Source of the DNA: Paragonimus westermani
Taxonomy: Eukaryota; Platyhelminthes; Trematoda; Plagiorchiida; Troglotrematidae
NCBI GenBank assembly: GCA_008508345.1
Contig: QNGE01001303.1
Span: 106,940 to 170,939, forward strand
DNA length: 64,000 bases
Direction: 5' to 3'
Within the stretch, counting starts at the first letter, position 1. Each line of letters starts with the position of its first letter. The translations under genes were made by a program, and so were the position numbers. The notes under the pieces were generated by a model. The model saw only the letters and a list, made by a program, of their open reading frames with translations. It ran no database searches and was not told where the DNA came from. Shown piece by piece: positions 1 through 15,100 of this stretch.

Positions 1-2914
1 TTAGGAAAATGTCCACATTCTATAGGTCTGTTAGGTCTCTTTTTATATAGTGCATGTTTCATACTGATGAGAACAAATAACCGTTTCTTTCGCCTTACTG
101 TCTGATCGATTGCTCGGTCAGTCGGCTGATTGATTAATGTAAGATGCTCAAAACGAGGTGTGTCACTAATTAACCCTACAAGCTAGCTGGTTTGTAGGCG
201 TACATTACATTAATTTCGCATTGTATAATGTCATACATTGTGATTATTCTGCTTCAGGTATTCTGGTCTGAATATTTGCAATTTCACGCATTCCTGGCGC
301 GACGGTTTAGCGTTTCTGGCACTGACGCACCAAAGCCGGTAAGCACTTTGCAATTATACGTTTCAGTGGGCAGAAGCCTATTTATCAGAATATGCCGAAG
401 ACAGTGTTGGTTAGTTTGTTGAGACCATTGGCGTTCTTACTAGAGTTGTCAACTAAGCAGCCAGCTAAGGAATATCAGCGGTTATTTAACAAGTTTTTTT
501 CTGTTTGTCAGAAACTCCAATACAATTTGAGAGAACAAATAAGTGAACATGAAACAAGGATTCTTTTCGACTTTAGAGTGAACTCAGATCAATCGATGTC
601 ATTTTGTTGGAACAAATTTGAGAAAACCGTCAGGACATGAGCCATAAATAAACGAAACATAAATATTAGGCGGTATATACAGTATAACTAGACATTCCTG
701 TCTTTTTTTTTTAAAAAAAATGTGGTTTTGGAAATTAACGTGAACAGACTCCTTAATGTTAACGTCTATGCCGTAGCTGATCAATTGATCGGTTACGGAA
801 TGTATGCTATTCCGATGGGTTCTAGCACTCTGAATGCATGATGTGTGCGTCAGAAAGTTGATATCTCGTCTGAGATGATGACCAACCGTTCGATAAGCTC
901 AGATATGGATAAAAGCGTCGGTCGTGTTCATGTGAAATTCGGGTCACGATGCGACCATGGTTTGCAGATGCTTGGGGCTCTGTACCCGATTCGTGTTTTT
1001 CCGAAAATACTTACTACTTTTGCGTTGAAATACGCGGTCCGCTGGGTTTTTTACTTGGTAATATGTCTACGGTTCAGCGGTAGAGATGATGAACAACAGA
1101 AAAGAGGTTCACTGGAAATACGGTTATTTGAATTCATTGTTGGAAACATTATAGAACAGCAGAACACCATTTAAATACCGTGAGCTCAGATGAAGCATCG
1201 GATGAGAGCTGTTGTTAGAGGAGATACAAGCAGTAATCACCGACATATTCGTCAGCATCATTGTGACCATGAGTAGTAAATTAATACCAGAAAATCTTAC
1301 TGAAGGTGCTAACAGACAGAAAACTGATAGCCAGTGGGATACACTGTTTGCTGGAAAGCAGTGCACGGGCAAACTCTTCAACAGCCATGCCAGCTGATGG
1401 GTGTGCGTTGGTTGTAGCCAGATTCTGTCAAAATAGCGGAAACTCGTATACCATAGCAAAATCTTCGTACGACACCCACATGTCGGGGATTTGAAAATTG
1501 GTTGCTGTGGCTGGGCATTCACCCTAAGAATGTTTGGCCGGTAATCACTGTTGATTATACTGCACCAAAACGGTAAGGGTTTGTGCAGATAATTGAAGTG
1601 CGTGCTACGATGTTCCATTTTGTGTACAATTGCACACTTAGCTTTGTTTTACGATGGAGACATAGCCCAAAAATATCGTATGGTTTGCGTAAGCGACTGT
1701 CGTAGAATCGAGCGATGATACTCTGGTTTGTCGTCTATTACTGATCTATATTCAACTCTAACACAGCTGGAAGACGTGTGAATAGACTGGTGTATGGATT
1801 CTGAGAGACAAGTTTCTGACAAAAATTGAAAATTATACTCCCAGTTCCATAGAATGACGCGTTCAAAATAAATAGTTGAACTATTGAAGAAAGATCACAA
1901 ATAGACTTGCGAGATGCCACCCAAGCATATCTGCTCCGTGAATCGGATATAACCAGGTGAACAGATCTGATAGACAAAAAGGTAGTTTGCAATCTAGATC
2001 ATTTCTTTGTGACTAGCACTTTTGTATAGAAAATATGTCTTACTCATTTTGCCTATCTTTACCATCTGACCTAAAGTGAACGTCACAGGAGAAACTTTGT
2101 AAAACATATACTCTATTACAAAACCATTTTGTGTAACAAAATAATTACTGATAAGTTTCTGCTCTCATAAACACATCACAAAGTAATCCAGTTTCATGGT
2201 TAAATAGGGTTACGTTACTCACAAATGTTTGATTCCTACAAGGTCACTTTGCAAACACATCTGTCACATGAACCTTTTACATTGCACGACGTGGTGTCTG
2301 ATCCGTTGGGCATACTACTAACTTTATCCTGCTAATCTGACCGAATGTGGCTGAATAATTTTTGTCAGACAACTGTGTCGATCAGTGCTCGCAGTCAAAA
2401 CCAGTCTCTTCTTGTTAGGTTCCGATGTCCCAGCCTCTTGTGAAAATCACTCAGCCTCGTTTATTCACAGGAACCCTAATAGAAAGAGCAGATCTTTCCA
2501 TCCTGCTCATACTGTGGAATAGACGATTAAGTTTGTTATTCAGCTCACTAGTGGTGTATCTTGTGCAGATAGACGTAGTATGTCAGTGATGCACGCGATT
2601 AACAGAATTCAACTCACATAGCAATACTCATGAGTGTAAAGCTGAGCAACGAGTCTGGTTTCATTTACACATCAGTTTGTGGCACGTGAATAGGTGAGCT
2701 GTAGTTCACCTCGTACACTTCGTTGTAACGAAAGCAAATATGCACATAGATTATTGTTTTTGTGGTTATGATGTGATGTTTGTTATGAGGATGTTTGTGG
2801 TAAACAACACAAAAGTCCACTTTATCTATTCTATCGTTTTAATGTTCTTTTTCAAATGAGGTTCGTTGTAAACGCACCATGCTGGTTCATGACTGTCCAC
2901 TTCCTTTTCTGTAG
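1..2914 (+). other. Sequence upstream of exon 1, probably intron
   Basis: I see no coding exon, RNA gene or recognisable transposon here. Because exon 1 starts inside a CH2 domain and in mid-codon, this stretch is probably intron of the same gene. Open frames present are short and show no repeat or CH signature. Confidence 0.55.
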
Positions 2915-3155
2915 TCCCGACCTATTCAACTATCCGACAAGATTGGAGAAGACAACCAACCAGAATTTGTCACTTGCTTTCCATCTGGCTACAGCGGAAT
3001 TCGCTTGTCCTCGCCTGCTCGAACCGATCGATATGCACCCTGACCAGGTGGATGCAAGAGCTACCGCAACCTATGTAATGGAATTGCGTCGGGCAATTGA
3101 ACGAGATCGGAAACGCAGATCCAGGGGAATCTTGGAAATACAGACGGCAGCTATG
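2915..3155 (+). CDS. Exon 1 of the window: end of a CH2 (calponin-homology) actin-binding domain
   Basis: The acceptor is a pyrimidine-rich run ending in AG at 2913-2914; the donor is GTGAGG after 3155. The first base completes a codon begun in an unseen exon, and the exon ends in phase 0. The 80 codons begin PDLFNYPTRLEK, which matches the CH2 core pattern (His-Arg-Pro-Asp-Leu-hydrophobic-Asp/Asn-Tyr), then NLSLAFHLATAEF, CPRLLEPIDM and a TYVMELRRAI helix, the usual order of the last CH2 helices. A basic stretch (ERDRKRRSRG) follows. The upstream ATG-like starts are intronic. The first two thirds of CH2 and all of CH1 must be further 5'; I found no exon for them in 1-2914. Confidence 0.85.
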
Positions 3156-6100
3156 GTGAGGCAGTTTCTACTTTGTAATCAAATAGTCACTATTGCTAGT
3201 TTGTACTCGAAGTCCCATTTAATTATACTCTCAATAAAATAGGGTCGGCTATCGTGAACTGAGATATGTTGGCTTCATTTGGTTGGCATAGTAAAAATGA
3301 ACTAGCAAGTGAATCCCAAAAATGGCAGCACTGTTTTGGGCGCTTTTGCTGGAAATCTGATGCACGAGAAAGCTGAATTGTTTGGTTGCAACCCCTACAT
3401 ACCAAAGGTCGATACTTCTGTAGCCACCAATTTTGAGTGTATACTATATGTCATCTATCATGTGTCTCATCTGGCTTGGTTGACAGGGGTTTTTCCCGGT
3501 GATTTTACAATCTCTTCAAATGTGTCAAATGTTCGTTATCATTTTTTCTATGGCATGCTGTATTCCGATGCAAAGATAAGCTGATCAATACATTGGTAAT
3601 ATGAGCAACTAATAGCTTTGCTCATTGACAATTTTGTGCACACTAGTGCCACGGCTGTTGACTGTACTCTATCCATCTGTGGACGTACAGTGAATACTCG
3701 ACCCTACTGAGTATGATGATCCCGTAGCCGATCAATTGAATACCACGTATCACAGGTGAATGTAGTGTCCTCCAGAGAACGCGGAATTCTGACATACGTT
3801 TTGTCCAATCGATGTTGTCTGGTGTACCTTCGATATCCGCCTTCATTTTGTGTGTGAACTTCTTGGGGCAGTATTTAGTAACCCGGTAATTCGAAGGCAT
3901 CTGTAGTAATATGCGATTTTTTGCGTGAAGAGCATCAGTGTTAATAACCTGTTTCAATCAATGGTTGCTTTAGGCCTCAATGACAGTTCAAGGCCTAGAA
4001 CAGGGGACGGCCTACGAAGGCTTCATTCATCCATCTCAGGCAATAACAAATGAGAAAGTAACCTCATGAATGAATTTGCTTCATCCTCCTTTGGCAGATA
4101 GCACAATCCAGTTGGCGTAACCAACCGTACGTTTCCGTACGGTTGGTTAAGTCTTTAACCACAAGCATAACACAAAAGTGCAAACGAGGTCAAATACACT
4201 AGTCTTCCTTAATGAGACCACTGATGGACCTGACCAGAAAGGGTATTTTCTGGTGTGTCCACTTTTGTGTGTGTGTGTGGGGGGGGGTGTCTTAACTCAA
4301 CAGCAGCACGCACAACATTAATAGCATTTTAAAAGAACAACAAACTGGCTTATGAGAACATACTCAACTGTCTTTTTTTCACGGTCTGACGGTAAACGCT
4401 GACTTATCAGGCAACATTTATAGAACACGTTCATAATCTGATCGGATGCAGATTAACTAATGTTTGCAACCCACCACAAACCTGTTGTTTGTAAGATAGT
4501 CATTGAATTGACAATTACGTTGCACAGCTTGCGATGTTTGGGTCACGTGCTCCGTATGCCAGCTGAGCGTTTACCGTGCCGAGCATTATATACTGAGGCC
4601 ACCAACAGTTGGGTAAAACCGCGCGGTGGTCAAGCAACAACGTGGTCACAAAATATAGAGACCTTGACTGCTCCATTGAGCAAAGTGGGCAGGTATCGCC
4701 TGCCTGGATGGGGTCCTCGTGATCACTCAAACCGCTGGTTAGATAAGCTATCCTAGATGGCGGTGTGTCGCAGTCAATGGCGTACCTGTATCCATACCAT
4801 TTCTAGTTCTTCCATTTAGTCTTCTTCAATCTTTTTTGTCCTTCGTAGTACTCTTTCCTTTTAGGATATTCCACGTCACTGTTGAGGTGAGCGGCGGCCC
4901 GAGCCACAGTNNNNNNNNNNNNNNNNNNNNNNNNNNNNNNNNNNNNNNNNNNNNNNNNNNNNNNNNNNNNNNNNNNNNNNNNNNNNNNNNNNNNNNNNNN
5001 NNNNNNNNNNNNNNNNNNNNNNNNNNNNNNNNNNNNNNNNNNNNNNNNNNNNNNNNNNNNNNNNNNNNNNNNNNNNNNNNNNNNNNNNNNNNNNNNNNNN
5101 NNNNNNNNNNNNNNNNNNNNNNNNNNNNNNNNNNNNNNNNNNNNNNNNNNNNNNNNNNNNNNNNNNNNNNNNNNNNNNNNNNNNNNNNNNNNNNNNNNNN
5201 NNNNNNNNNNNNNNNNNNNNNNNNNNNNNNNNNNNNNNNNNNNNNNNNNNNNNNNNNNNNNNNNNNNNNNNNNNNNNNNNNNNNNNNNNNNNNNNNNNNN
5301 NNNNNNNNNNNNNNNNNNNNNNNNNNNNNNNNNNNNNNNNNNNNNNNNNNNNNNNNNNNNNNNNNNNNNNNNNNNNNNNNNNNNNNNNNNNNNNNNNNNN
5401 NNNNNNNNNNNNNNNNNNNNNNNNNNNNNNNNNNNNNNNNNNNNNNNNNNNNNNNNNNNNNNNNNNNNNNNNNNNNNNNNNNNNNNNNNNNNNNNNNNNN
5501 NNNNNNNNNNNNNNNNNNNNNNNNNNNNNNNNNNNNNNNNNNNNNNNNNNNNNNNNNNNNNNNNNNNNNNNNNNNNNNNNNNNNNNNNNNNNNNNNNNNN
5601 NNNNNNNNNNNNNNNNNNNNNNNNNNNNNNNNNNNNNNNNNNNNNNNNNNNNNNNNNNNNNNTGATTGGAGTTAACAGGACAGTTACTGTGTCTTCTCTC
5701 GAGAGGATCGTGCAACCTGAATGATATATTGTTTGATGATACAGTTATTCGTAAACCGAATGGTCCACGAAAATTTAAACGCCTTAGTTCTTCTATATCT
5801 GTATGGAAATCGAATCCACTCCGTTCTTTCATTTGTCACTGTACGGTCTGTCTAGCTCATGTATCTGCATTGAGGATTTCACACTAAAATCAGCCATCAT
5901 TCTTACCTACTGACATAGTCCTTTTTTCGCAAATGAACGTCTAAACTCGGATGTTTGAATTCTCGTTTACAAACAATAAAGTTCCGTGTGTTTCAGATTC
6001 TTTTGTTAGGAAGGTTTAATTTCATGAATTGTCTGCAGGTTATCGTACAAAACTAGTCTTTTTCCAAAATTTTCCTAACACAATCTAGTTTTCAGCATGC

Positions 6101-9100
6101 GGACTGACGTGAATTGCGTTTTCGTACACCATCAAGCTTGTTGAAAACCGGCAACCTAGTTCAAAATCATCCCTAGGTCCTCTACAAAACGCTTGGTTAA
6201 ACTGGATACGGGAATTGTGGAAGTCTGTAGACGGTAGATACAGTTTAATTATTTTCTATCGGACGCATAGACAAACATTATTGACATCAACAGTCAGAAA
6301 CATCTTTTGAATTATGTGCAAAAAAATAGATCTACCATGTGACGTTTGTTAATTAACACAAAAGTATGGCAAAGAATTCAGTAGTCGTCGCAAAACTCTG
6401 AAGTATTTAACTATTTTTCCTGACTAGTCTAAGAACCTCAAATACTGCAATTTACTCACCTGTCTCGTATTCGATTGCCTAAATGTTTACAGAAGTTTCT
6501 TGAATGTTTCTACAAACCTCAATATTGTGTGTTTCATCATCCGAAACATCGCGAAATCTTGTGACGAAATGTGAGTGGATGCATATGGAATACGTTGCAC
6601 TAGTTTCGGCACAGAGTGTAATCAAGGGTTCCGTTTTACACCTAACCAGTTGAAAGTCTGAAGTGAATGAAATTCAATTTGCAAACAAAGTGAATTGTAA
6701 ACTGTGAACACTGTAGCCACCATTGTGGGAATTATGCGCAAATTTCTAGTCAGATTCACTATTAACAATTGCACAATGAAAGCAACACGCACTGATCATA
6801 CGAGTGTGGTAATATTTCCTACAGGTTCAAGACCAGACAGGGGCTAGCCCCGAAGTGGTAAATGTGACTGTTCTCAGCCAATCTTCACCAACTTCAACAG
6901 CCAGTACGTCAGACGTTGCTTGGTTAGACGAAGAATTCGAAGACGATTCTGGTGAGGATGGTCAGATCCATGGAGCCAGCGCACTCGATCCGGACTTGTT
7001 TGACTCGATGATCGAGACCACATTGGCTTGGTTGCTAGCAATGGAGGAACAATTCGCTAACAACGATATCACCAAAGCAGATGGGATCACTGTGTCTTTA
7101 TTGGATCAGCAGCCTTGGGACTGGATGGACTATTGTAAAAAGGCTGTTGATTTGCGCCGGACTCTAAACCAACCGACTCCACAGTTAACCGCAGAAGAAA
7201 GACGTGACATCGAATCACTTTTCAGTTTTGGTCCGGAGAGATTGAAAAAGTTGCATATGAAAATTCTGGGTAGATTGGACGAAGCTATGAAGCATTTTGA
7301 GATTCATGAAGTAAGAAACACGTTGCGTATGTCGAGTGTAACAAGTTTTTACAACGCAGTCTTCCAGTCTGTGCTTACAACATGTGTCTGAATCTAACTA
7401 TTCGGTTTCAGCTGTTTATGGCTAGCGTCCGTAAGATTGGTGAGATAGGGGAAAATTGATTCCGTGGGTTGCAAGGACGCTGCAGTGTAGAAAAACCTTT
7501 GTGTTTCTATTCTCGGCCCGACTGGTGTGCTTCACGGAGTAGATTTACAACTCGTACATTGCAACAGCTTCCGCAAAGGTTTCGGGAAGAACACCGAAAA
7601 GCCATCGTAAGCAGATTTCTCTTATTCTCTGTTACACCCACTCATGTTCATATCTCAGGCCAAGCTCTCAGATTTGTTGGCATCCACTGTTAGGATCCAC
7701 AGTTAGGATATATTATCCTGTAGCCGATTTGCAGTCAGAATTTTCCTTTTAGAGAATCCACTCACACTGAAGGCTGACAAAGATGTTTACAAAACTGGAG
7801 GTTCGAAAGTGCTTAGAACCAAGTGACACAGTCAACACTTAAAAGAAGTGTTTCGAAATATTGGCGATGAATGACTGCGTTACTGCAGTACGTGATATGT
7901 GGAAAATTTGAGTTTGCAGCGAGCGCACATCTGATCTTCGTTTGAACGGGTTAAGCGGGTGTATACCAGCGACATTCGTTACTTTCAGGGATGAGCTCTG
8001 GGCTAAGTGTTTCTTATCACTACATGAATTGTCTCACTGAATTTCTCACCGACGCAATACATACACGAGTTACTGGTAGGTAGCTGCTATCCATTGCTTG
8101 TTCAATGGTGCACTTACAAACGCATACATACATCGGAGTACACTGTACAATTGCTTGTTTGTGGTAACTGAAGTTCTTCTCTTCCTAAACAAAGGGAGAG
8201 TTAGTAGACACTACGGACTAAGCATACCTAACTTCTGGTCTGGGAACCAAATCGAGTGAGAAAAACTCTAGTGATTTCTTTCTGTCTGTCGTATTTAGTA
8301 CCAGTGAAAACTTTATTATATAAAGCGGTGAACTGGAAGATAACACTTTGCACTACTTCGATTGACGTAGACGTAAAAATTACCTTAGACTGATTAGGAA
8401 GTAAGGTACCGCATTTGTTACAACGTCTTGCCCAATTGGGACGCTACTCGAGTCAGCATCGACTTACCAGAAGTGAATTGACCTTAACATATAGAATTCT
8501 CTACCAAGCTCATCATCCCTCACGGAATGTATTTTTGGTTAACCTAGAAATCCATCTCAGGGGACACTCGCTAGGACTTCAGCGTCGGCTGATTCGTCTA
8601 ACTTATCCATCACACTACTCTGATGTCTGTCTGTGTCCAACCTGAAATAATCCAACAGGATTTGTCGTAATAACAAGTGCAGACCGCACGTACACACCAA
8701 GCTGAGTAATCAGACAGTTTTCCGACCAGAACTAGTGTAAAGAATGAAGGTACACTCAGTTTCTCGGTTGCTCTTGTGCCGCTGTTGGTTGTCTCCTGTT
8801 AAAATATGTTTGTAACACCTTTTTACTTATCACAGTCGGATTCCTTTCTTCTAGTTCCTTCTAACTTTTTATCATTAACAGCTTGGCTAGTATTGACCTT
8901 GTAAAAGTGAAAACTTATACCGATTGATCCTTTCTTCGTAAAGCATTCAAAGAGGACTAGAGGGTGTACAGAAGTATTTTCGACTTCACTCAAGCTGTAA
9001 ATTTCCTGTGAATCTTATTTGAATAAATATACTCGTTAATTTGGAATGAAGGTTTAGTCGCAATGAAAATCACATACTTTCGTACGTAAGGATACAGGTT

Positions 9101-12100
9101 ACCAAACATCTTAAAATACTGAGATAAACACTTGATTGGTCAACCCGAACGAAAATCATGATGAACTTGAGGAAAACCCCGAGATGTTTTTTGATCACTA
9201 CATTTGGTCCGGTCAAGTGAAGTCAGAGTGAAACTAAACGCAATCTACTGATTAGGTTATTTTGAAAAACTGTGCACAACAAGATGACTAAAGTTCAATC
9301 CAGACGAAATTGGTCACAAGGTTGAAACGTTCTACAGAGACATTCAAGACTTTTCTGAACAATAGTATACAGTCGTTGATCCATACTGCTAGTTGAAGAG
9401 ATTGTGGGTCAGCCACAGTTGAATACGTTCGTGAGCTACTACCGTGCATTATATTCCGGCAGCGGCTAAAGCAACACTTAGTTTGTCCGTCGGAGTATTC
9501 AAATACCGCTATCGGTTCTGTGTGCTGACTTCTGTCAAGTTCGGTTGAATAGTCTTACTATTAGAAATAGTTATTGGAAAGAATTTGCGACATTTCATTT
9601 TGCTGATATCTGAGGAATGACAACCATTTTCCGAATTAGTTGAACAGTCTTATGAGGAAAACTTTTTTTCCTGTGTACACCATTAAAGGGAGCATTGGGC
9701 TGTCCGCATGTGGCAGGACGACTGGACGAATATAAGGCCAACTAATCAACCACTTTTGGAAGATCCATAATGAACTCCAAAATTAAAGTTGACAGACAAT
9801 GATTGATTAAGTTCTAGCAGTTCTAACTACTTGTATACAACTCCTTAATCTAGGTTGATTCTTAAATCTGGTATTGAGGAAGGTGAGCTCCATACTATAC
9901 ATTCTGAGCTACCACGAACTCTGGCTCATGGAAGTGGTCTATCTTCCTGTTTGATCTTGTAGTGCCTTCTATGATTCGAGAGCCACTGGCGATCACTCCG
10001 AAGCCATCTACGATCATTTGAGGGACTAAGTTCGTTGATTAAAAACCGGTGGTTATGAGTTACTCAGTCGCTTCCTACCAGACTTGGGTACTGATTATCC
10101 TATCCATATTCTTCACACATAACAACAACAGGTCTAACAATCTGGCAGACTTACAACGAAAGGCAACTGTGTTACGAAAGTTACAATTGTAGGCCTAAAA
10201 AGTGTTCTCACTGTCGAACATCGATAACATTGACAAGCATAAGTGACACAAAACTTCGGTGCAAAAACCTAACGAATCATATCTGTGCCTCTTCACCATC
10301 TGTCTTCGTCGATCACTCTTGATAACACGTTCACTTTGTCAAATGGGCAGCTTCACTGAGATTTTTCAAATGTTTCCTTTTTCGACCGAATTATCGATGA
10401 TAGATTTTTGCTACCCGTTTCGTTCAGGGATATATTGTGAAACGAACCATCATAAGAATATTGGATCGTTCAGCATTGATTTTCAATTAACACTTTTACA
10501 GTAGCTATTGAAAAGTTACGATTTCAACATGGTACGAAGTTCATAATCCAAACGTTGAAATTCGAAAAATTATATTTGGATCAGAGAATCTATTTGACGG
10601 CGCCATTTTGACAAAAGGTTTGCTTCTCTGTGATTGTCTTGTGCTTTGGTAGCACCACATTTTGCATTTGGTTTCTTCCCTGTAAAAGGTAAGCTAAGGG
10701 AAACCACCCTGTTTCTCCGACTGTACAACATGCTCAAAATACTATTCTTCGGCAGTCCTATGAGTCCGTCCTACCGATTGAACTGCCGGCTTTTTCGCTG
10801 TGTTCAAACATTACATACAAATATGCAGTAACTAGACCATAATCTGTTTTTTTAATGCAATGCGTGAACAAATGAGCGAATTCGCCTAAAGTTTTTCGAG
10901 TAAAAGAACCCTCCTGAACCCAGGTTCCTCATACCTTTTTGCAATACCCTGATAGTAATGATATTCAGTTCAACATGATGAACCAAATCCTCTCTATTCC
11001 GCACAATACGCAAATTGGTTTCTGTGTTAGCCAGTGACGAACTTTCCTTATGTCTTACTATCTGTCCGTGATTGATGAACTTTCAGATCTCGATGGTTTC
11101 GGACACCTCTTCTGCCGATGTTGCAACACACATCCGCGATCAGTTCTGATAAGTTTAATTTGCCGCAACATCTTGAATTAGCACGCGATCGACGAATCTG
11201 AGCATCGTTTTTCTAAGCGATATTTCGTGCACTAATTACTCCCAGAAGTATTCTGTTATGCATATATTTTTTCACACCTCATGTCATTCATATTTGCTAG
11301 TCTTCTTATAAAGAACAGGTACTTCAAAGTGTTGTTACTCTTAGCTTGGTTGGCCACTCTTTTAAGCCCAACTTCTGTAAACAAGAAACGGCCTACTGAT
11401 AGATTGCCAGTAATATTATTTCGAAGTGTATATTTGTTTTTTGGTAAGCACAGATCGGTGGAAAATCTGCCTTTTGGTAGCAACCGGGCTATTCGGAAGT
11501 AAAGTTCTGTAGGATTTAAATAGGTGCTGCCATTCTTGTAAAATGCGTTCACAACAAGCAACCCGTTAGGTCGGTTATTGGCAACTGAGCTACATACGAA
11601 TAAACTCACTTTATTCAAGAAAGTCGGCGACACAGTGGCATTAAAGGGTGGTTTTTGTCTGTTATGTTTCCGTTGCTATGAGTAGCGAGTGTTTTCCCAA
11701 CTTTGACATTTAATATGATCCTATGAGCATCATACTACGCACGGTGTGTTTGTCCGTATCGAAATCTATGTTGGGTGAAATCTTCGGGGGTTAATTCGCA
11801 TAGATAAGTCGATTCTATCCTGTTAAAGCCTCTTGATTAACGTACACCATTTCCCAGATGGCAACAGCGAATTTTACCGTACATCGTCATGTGATTCCAG
11901 TGTGTGTGAAAAAAATGGGGTTAGCTATTGAAAAGATTTGCCAGAGATTTCGATTACTTTTGAAGGAATTTTCAAACGTTTATTGCCACCCAGGATCTAA
12001 CGGCTCATCTGTCTCGCCGCCAAATGGGCGTCGGTCGTTGTCTTCGTCTGGGAAACCGACTTGTGCAGGCGTGTCGAGACCGTACGCAACCGTCCGACCC

Positions 12101-15100
12101 GGCAACCGATCCATCCGCTCAGAAACTAAACGAGACAGATCGCGAAGAACTGGCCCGTATGCATGAACGTCTGCTTACTGTGGATCCGGATGTGATTCAG
12201 CGACAGACCGCACTACTGTCAACTCGTTGGAACAATTTATGCCGTGTAAATCAGTCTATGGGACGCCGTTTAACAAACTGTTTGGTCAGACGTCAGGGTA
12301 TGCTTCTTCTGGCCGTACGAGTTCACCTAGAAAAGTTGGAGGCGGAACAGTAAGTACAAGGGAAAAGTATACGGAATTTTCTCTACTTCTATCTGGAATT
12401 CGTACTAAACGGCTATATTATGGATTATCATTACACAGATCTGATAATTAGTTATATTGAAACGAATAAGTTATGCTGAACTGGCGAGCAGCTAGTTCTG
12501 CGTTCCGAATGTCTTTTGTTACATCGTTTTTATTCATTTCACAGTAAAAAATGAATTACCGTATGCATAACATATCTACATATAACCGTAGTGAAACCAT
12601 ACGATTACCTTTTTGCTATGCGAATATTTCTGTTGATGTATAGCCTTATTTACGAATCAGCCTGTTATTGTTGCACAAACTATCATACTGTCTCGTTTTT
12701 AATGCGCTAGTCGCAAAGGTACTAAAGTAAACTATTTTGACCTTCCGGAGAAAACAGTACAAAGCAGTTGGCCTATCTCACTTCATAACACTAATACGGT
12801 GTTTCTTTACGCTGGTAGCAAGTAAAGTATAGTGAAGTGGACACAAACCGTGCTAATTTTTTTCGAGTGATATCTTACAATCTTCCGATAGAATGGTTCT
12901 TAGTAATATACCCTGGATAATTGTCTAGTGATTTCACTCTAGTTGTTTTCAAAGATGGCTGGTTTGGGACTGTAGGCCGCTCAATCGAACACGTGCCTCT
13001 CAAAGACTGAAGTTTTTGAGACCTAGAACTTACGTAATGTTGCAGTGTCATGCTGAAGGTACAAACCTTTCCTCGCACATTTTGTGATAAGTAGCGAAAG
13101 TCATCTTTCCATTGTGTTGACGCAAAGGAATATTTTACCCATCCTCCCAAGTGAATTGTTACTGGTCTTCTTTCCAAATGTCGTGTCAGTGAAACTTTAG
13201 CTAATAGGGTTTATCCAAACTGTGTTTCTGTTCGTTACTAGGGATAACGCATTCCCACTGAGGTCAGAGGCAAACAAATCAATTTGTTTTCTGCTAATTC
13301 GTCAGAGATAAACTTGTGGTGTTGCTTGCAAGGTTCCTGGAGAAATGTCCATCTGAAACACAAATTCCAAAGTTTAATACATTGAAATACTTAAGACAAC
13401 AGTCAAGATACTCCAAAGGTTTCACCTCTTTCCAGTTGCAAGTTAATTTGTAGGTTGTGTGATTTTGTGGTTTTATCTTTAAATCGTCGGCTAATTCGAC
13501 CTGAATCAGTTAGTTCACGTTTACAATTGAAATGACCATGCTGGAGTAGGATGAACAAAGGATTATTGCAATTAATCCGTTCTAACTTCACCCAGAGGTT
13601 CAAGATAACGGACGTTACATTGACCTATATTGAATGGAGGCCACTTCAATTTTCGGAAGCATTGTATTAGTATGCCTTACCGCTTCAGGCTATTGGGAAA
13701 TCTTTGAAATGTTTCACGAAAATACCCTATTCTACGTGAACAGCAGATTGATTGATTACAGATTGGAAGATTACACACCCAGCAGTCTAAAGAACGTCAT
13801 TTCACAAAGTGATCATGGTCATGCTTTAATCTGCCCATCACCGAAATGTTGGGGGTGAATGCGCATGTGTGCCTAGAACAAAGTTTGTCATAGTTATTGA
13901 ACTGGCGACGTTGTAAGCAGGTTATCTTAACTAAGTTGGGAGTGAATGAAAATCTAGTATAGGGCTGAAAGAGTGAGATTCAGAAGGAGACAATTCGTAA
14001 AGGAAAGTTAGTTTTCAGTTATTACTTTCTAAATTCACTTTCTGCCTATTGCACGGAAGCCTCCGCATTTGAATTAAATTGCCCACGTTGTCCTGAAGAG
14101 TAGCATCAATCACGAACTTGGTTGTGTACTTCAGACAAATTTTGCTTATTGTGTACAGCAAACGTACTTTGTATGTGACTAAGTAACACATTATCCGCTG
14201 AGAAAAGCTATAAGCAACGTGCTCGATAGTGAGGACTTTGAAAGTAAGGAAGACGGAAGAGAGACTCAAGAGCGAGAACGAAACCAAATACTGTTAACAG
14301 TTGCAACTATCAGGTACAAACCAGCGTCCATAGATAACTACCTATGCATTCTTTCAGGTTATGTAAGTGCTATTTCGAAATATCACGTATTCACGTGGGC
14401 TACTGGCTAATTATTTGAGAGAAATGCGACAGAAAGTTGGTAACGGATGAACATTGTCACGTTCAATCGTTGCCTGTTGTATATGTAGTCGAGAGAGAGA
14501 GAGAGAGAACAACTTGATGCATCCCATTTTGTGTCCACAACTATGCCAATTGACCCGCCAAACAGTAACAGATAAGGGTTTCTCGGTCAAGTTCCGCTTT
14601 GTTCTGTTAACTTCAAGTGCTGAGCAACCTTGTGCACTGTATTGGTCGGAAGGCCTGTACTGTCGTGATTGCGGTCTTACCGAGCACAACTAGGTTAAAC
14701 AGACAAAAACAGCTACATTGATAAAGTTGTCTGCTGCGCTTCTGACTAGGTAGGAATAGTTAGGTTGTAAGAAGCGATCCTATGATCATACAGTATAATT
14801 ACCCTATACAGTTTCATTCTTGTTCTCTTGCGCATAACGCAGTCAAACGAATAGTAATCCGATAGCCTTGACCATGACAGCTGGCTTATTTCTCAGTACA
14901 ACAGAAACGCTCACAGTGTTCATCAAAAGCTCACTTCAATTTTATGTACACGTGAGTCAAGCATTTCAGTCGCTTAGTTTTTGCAATTTTGACCGCCATA
15001 CCTTTGACTCGAATACAAAGTTTGGTCAAGATCCAAGGTGGACTGGCAGTTGTGCTGAAGTATGTGTTATTTGCTGGAAGCCGTGAGAGCCACACCACCG

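Noticed and set aside
2856..2914. ATG at 2856 as the start of the first exon
   Set aside because: It lies before a clear acceptor (AG at 2913-2914), and the CH2 match starts right after that acceptor.
4836..5832. Open frames on both strands across the N run
   Set aside because: They exist only because N codons are read as open; no real protein content.
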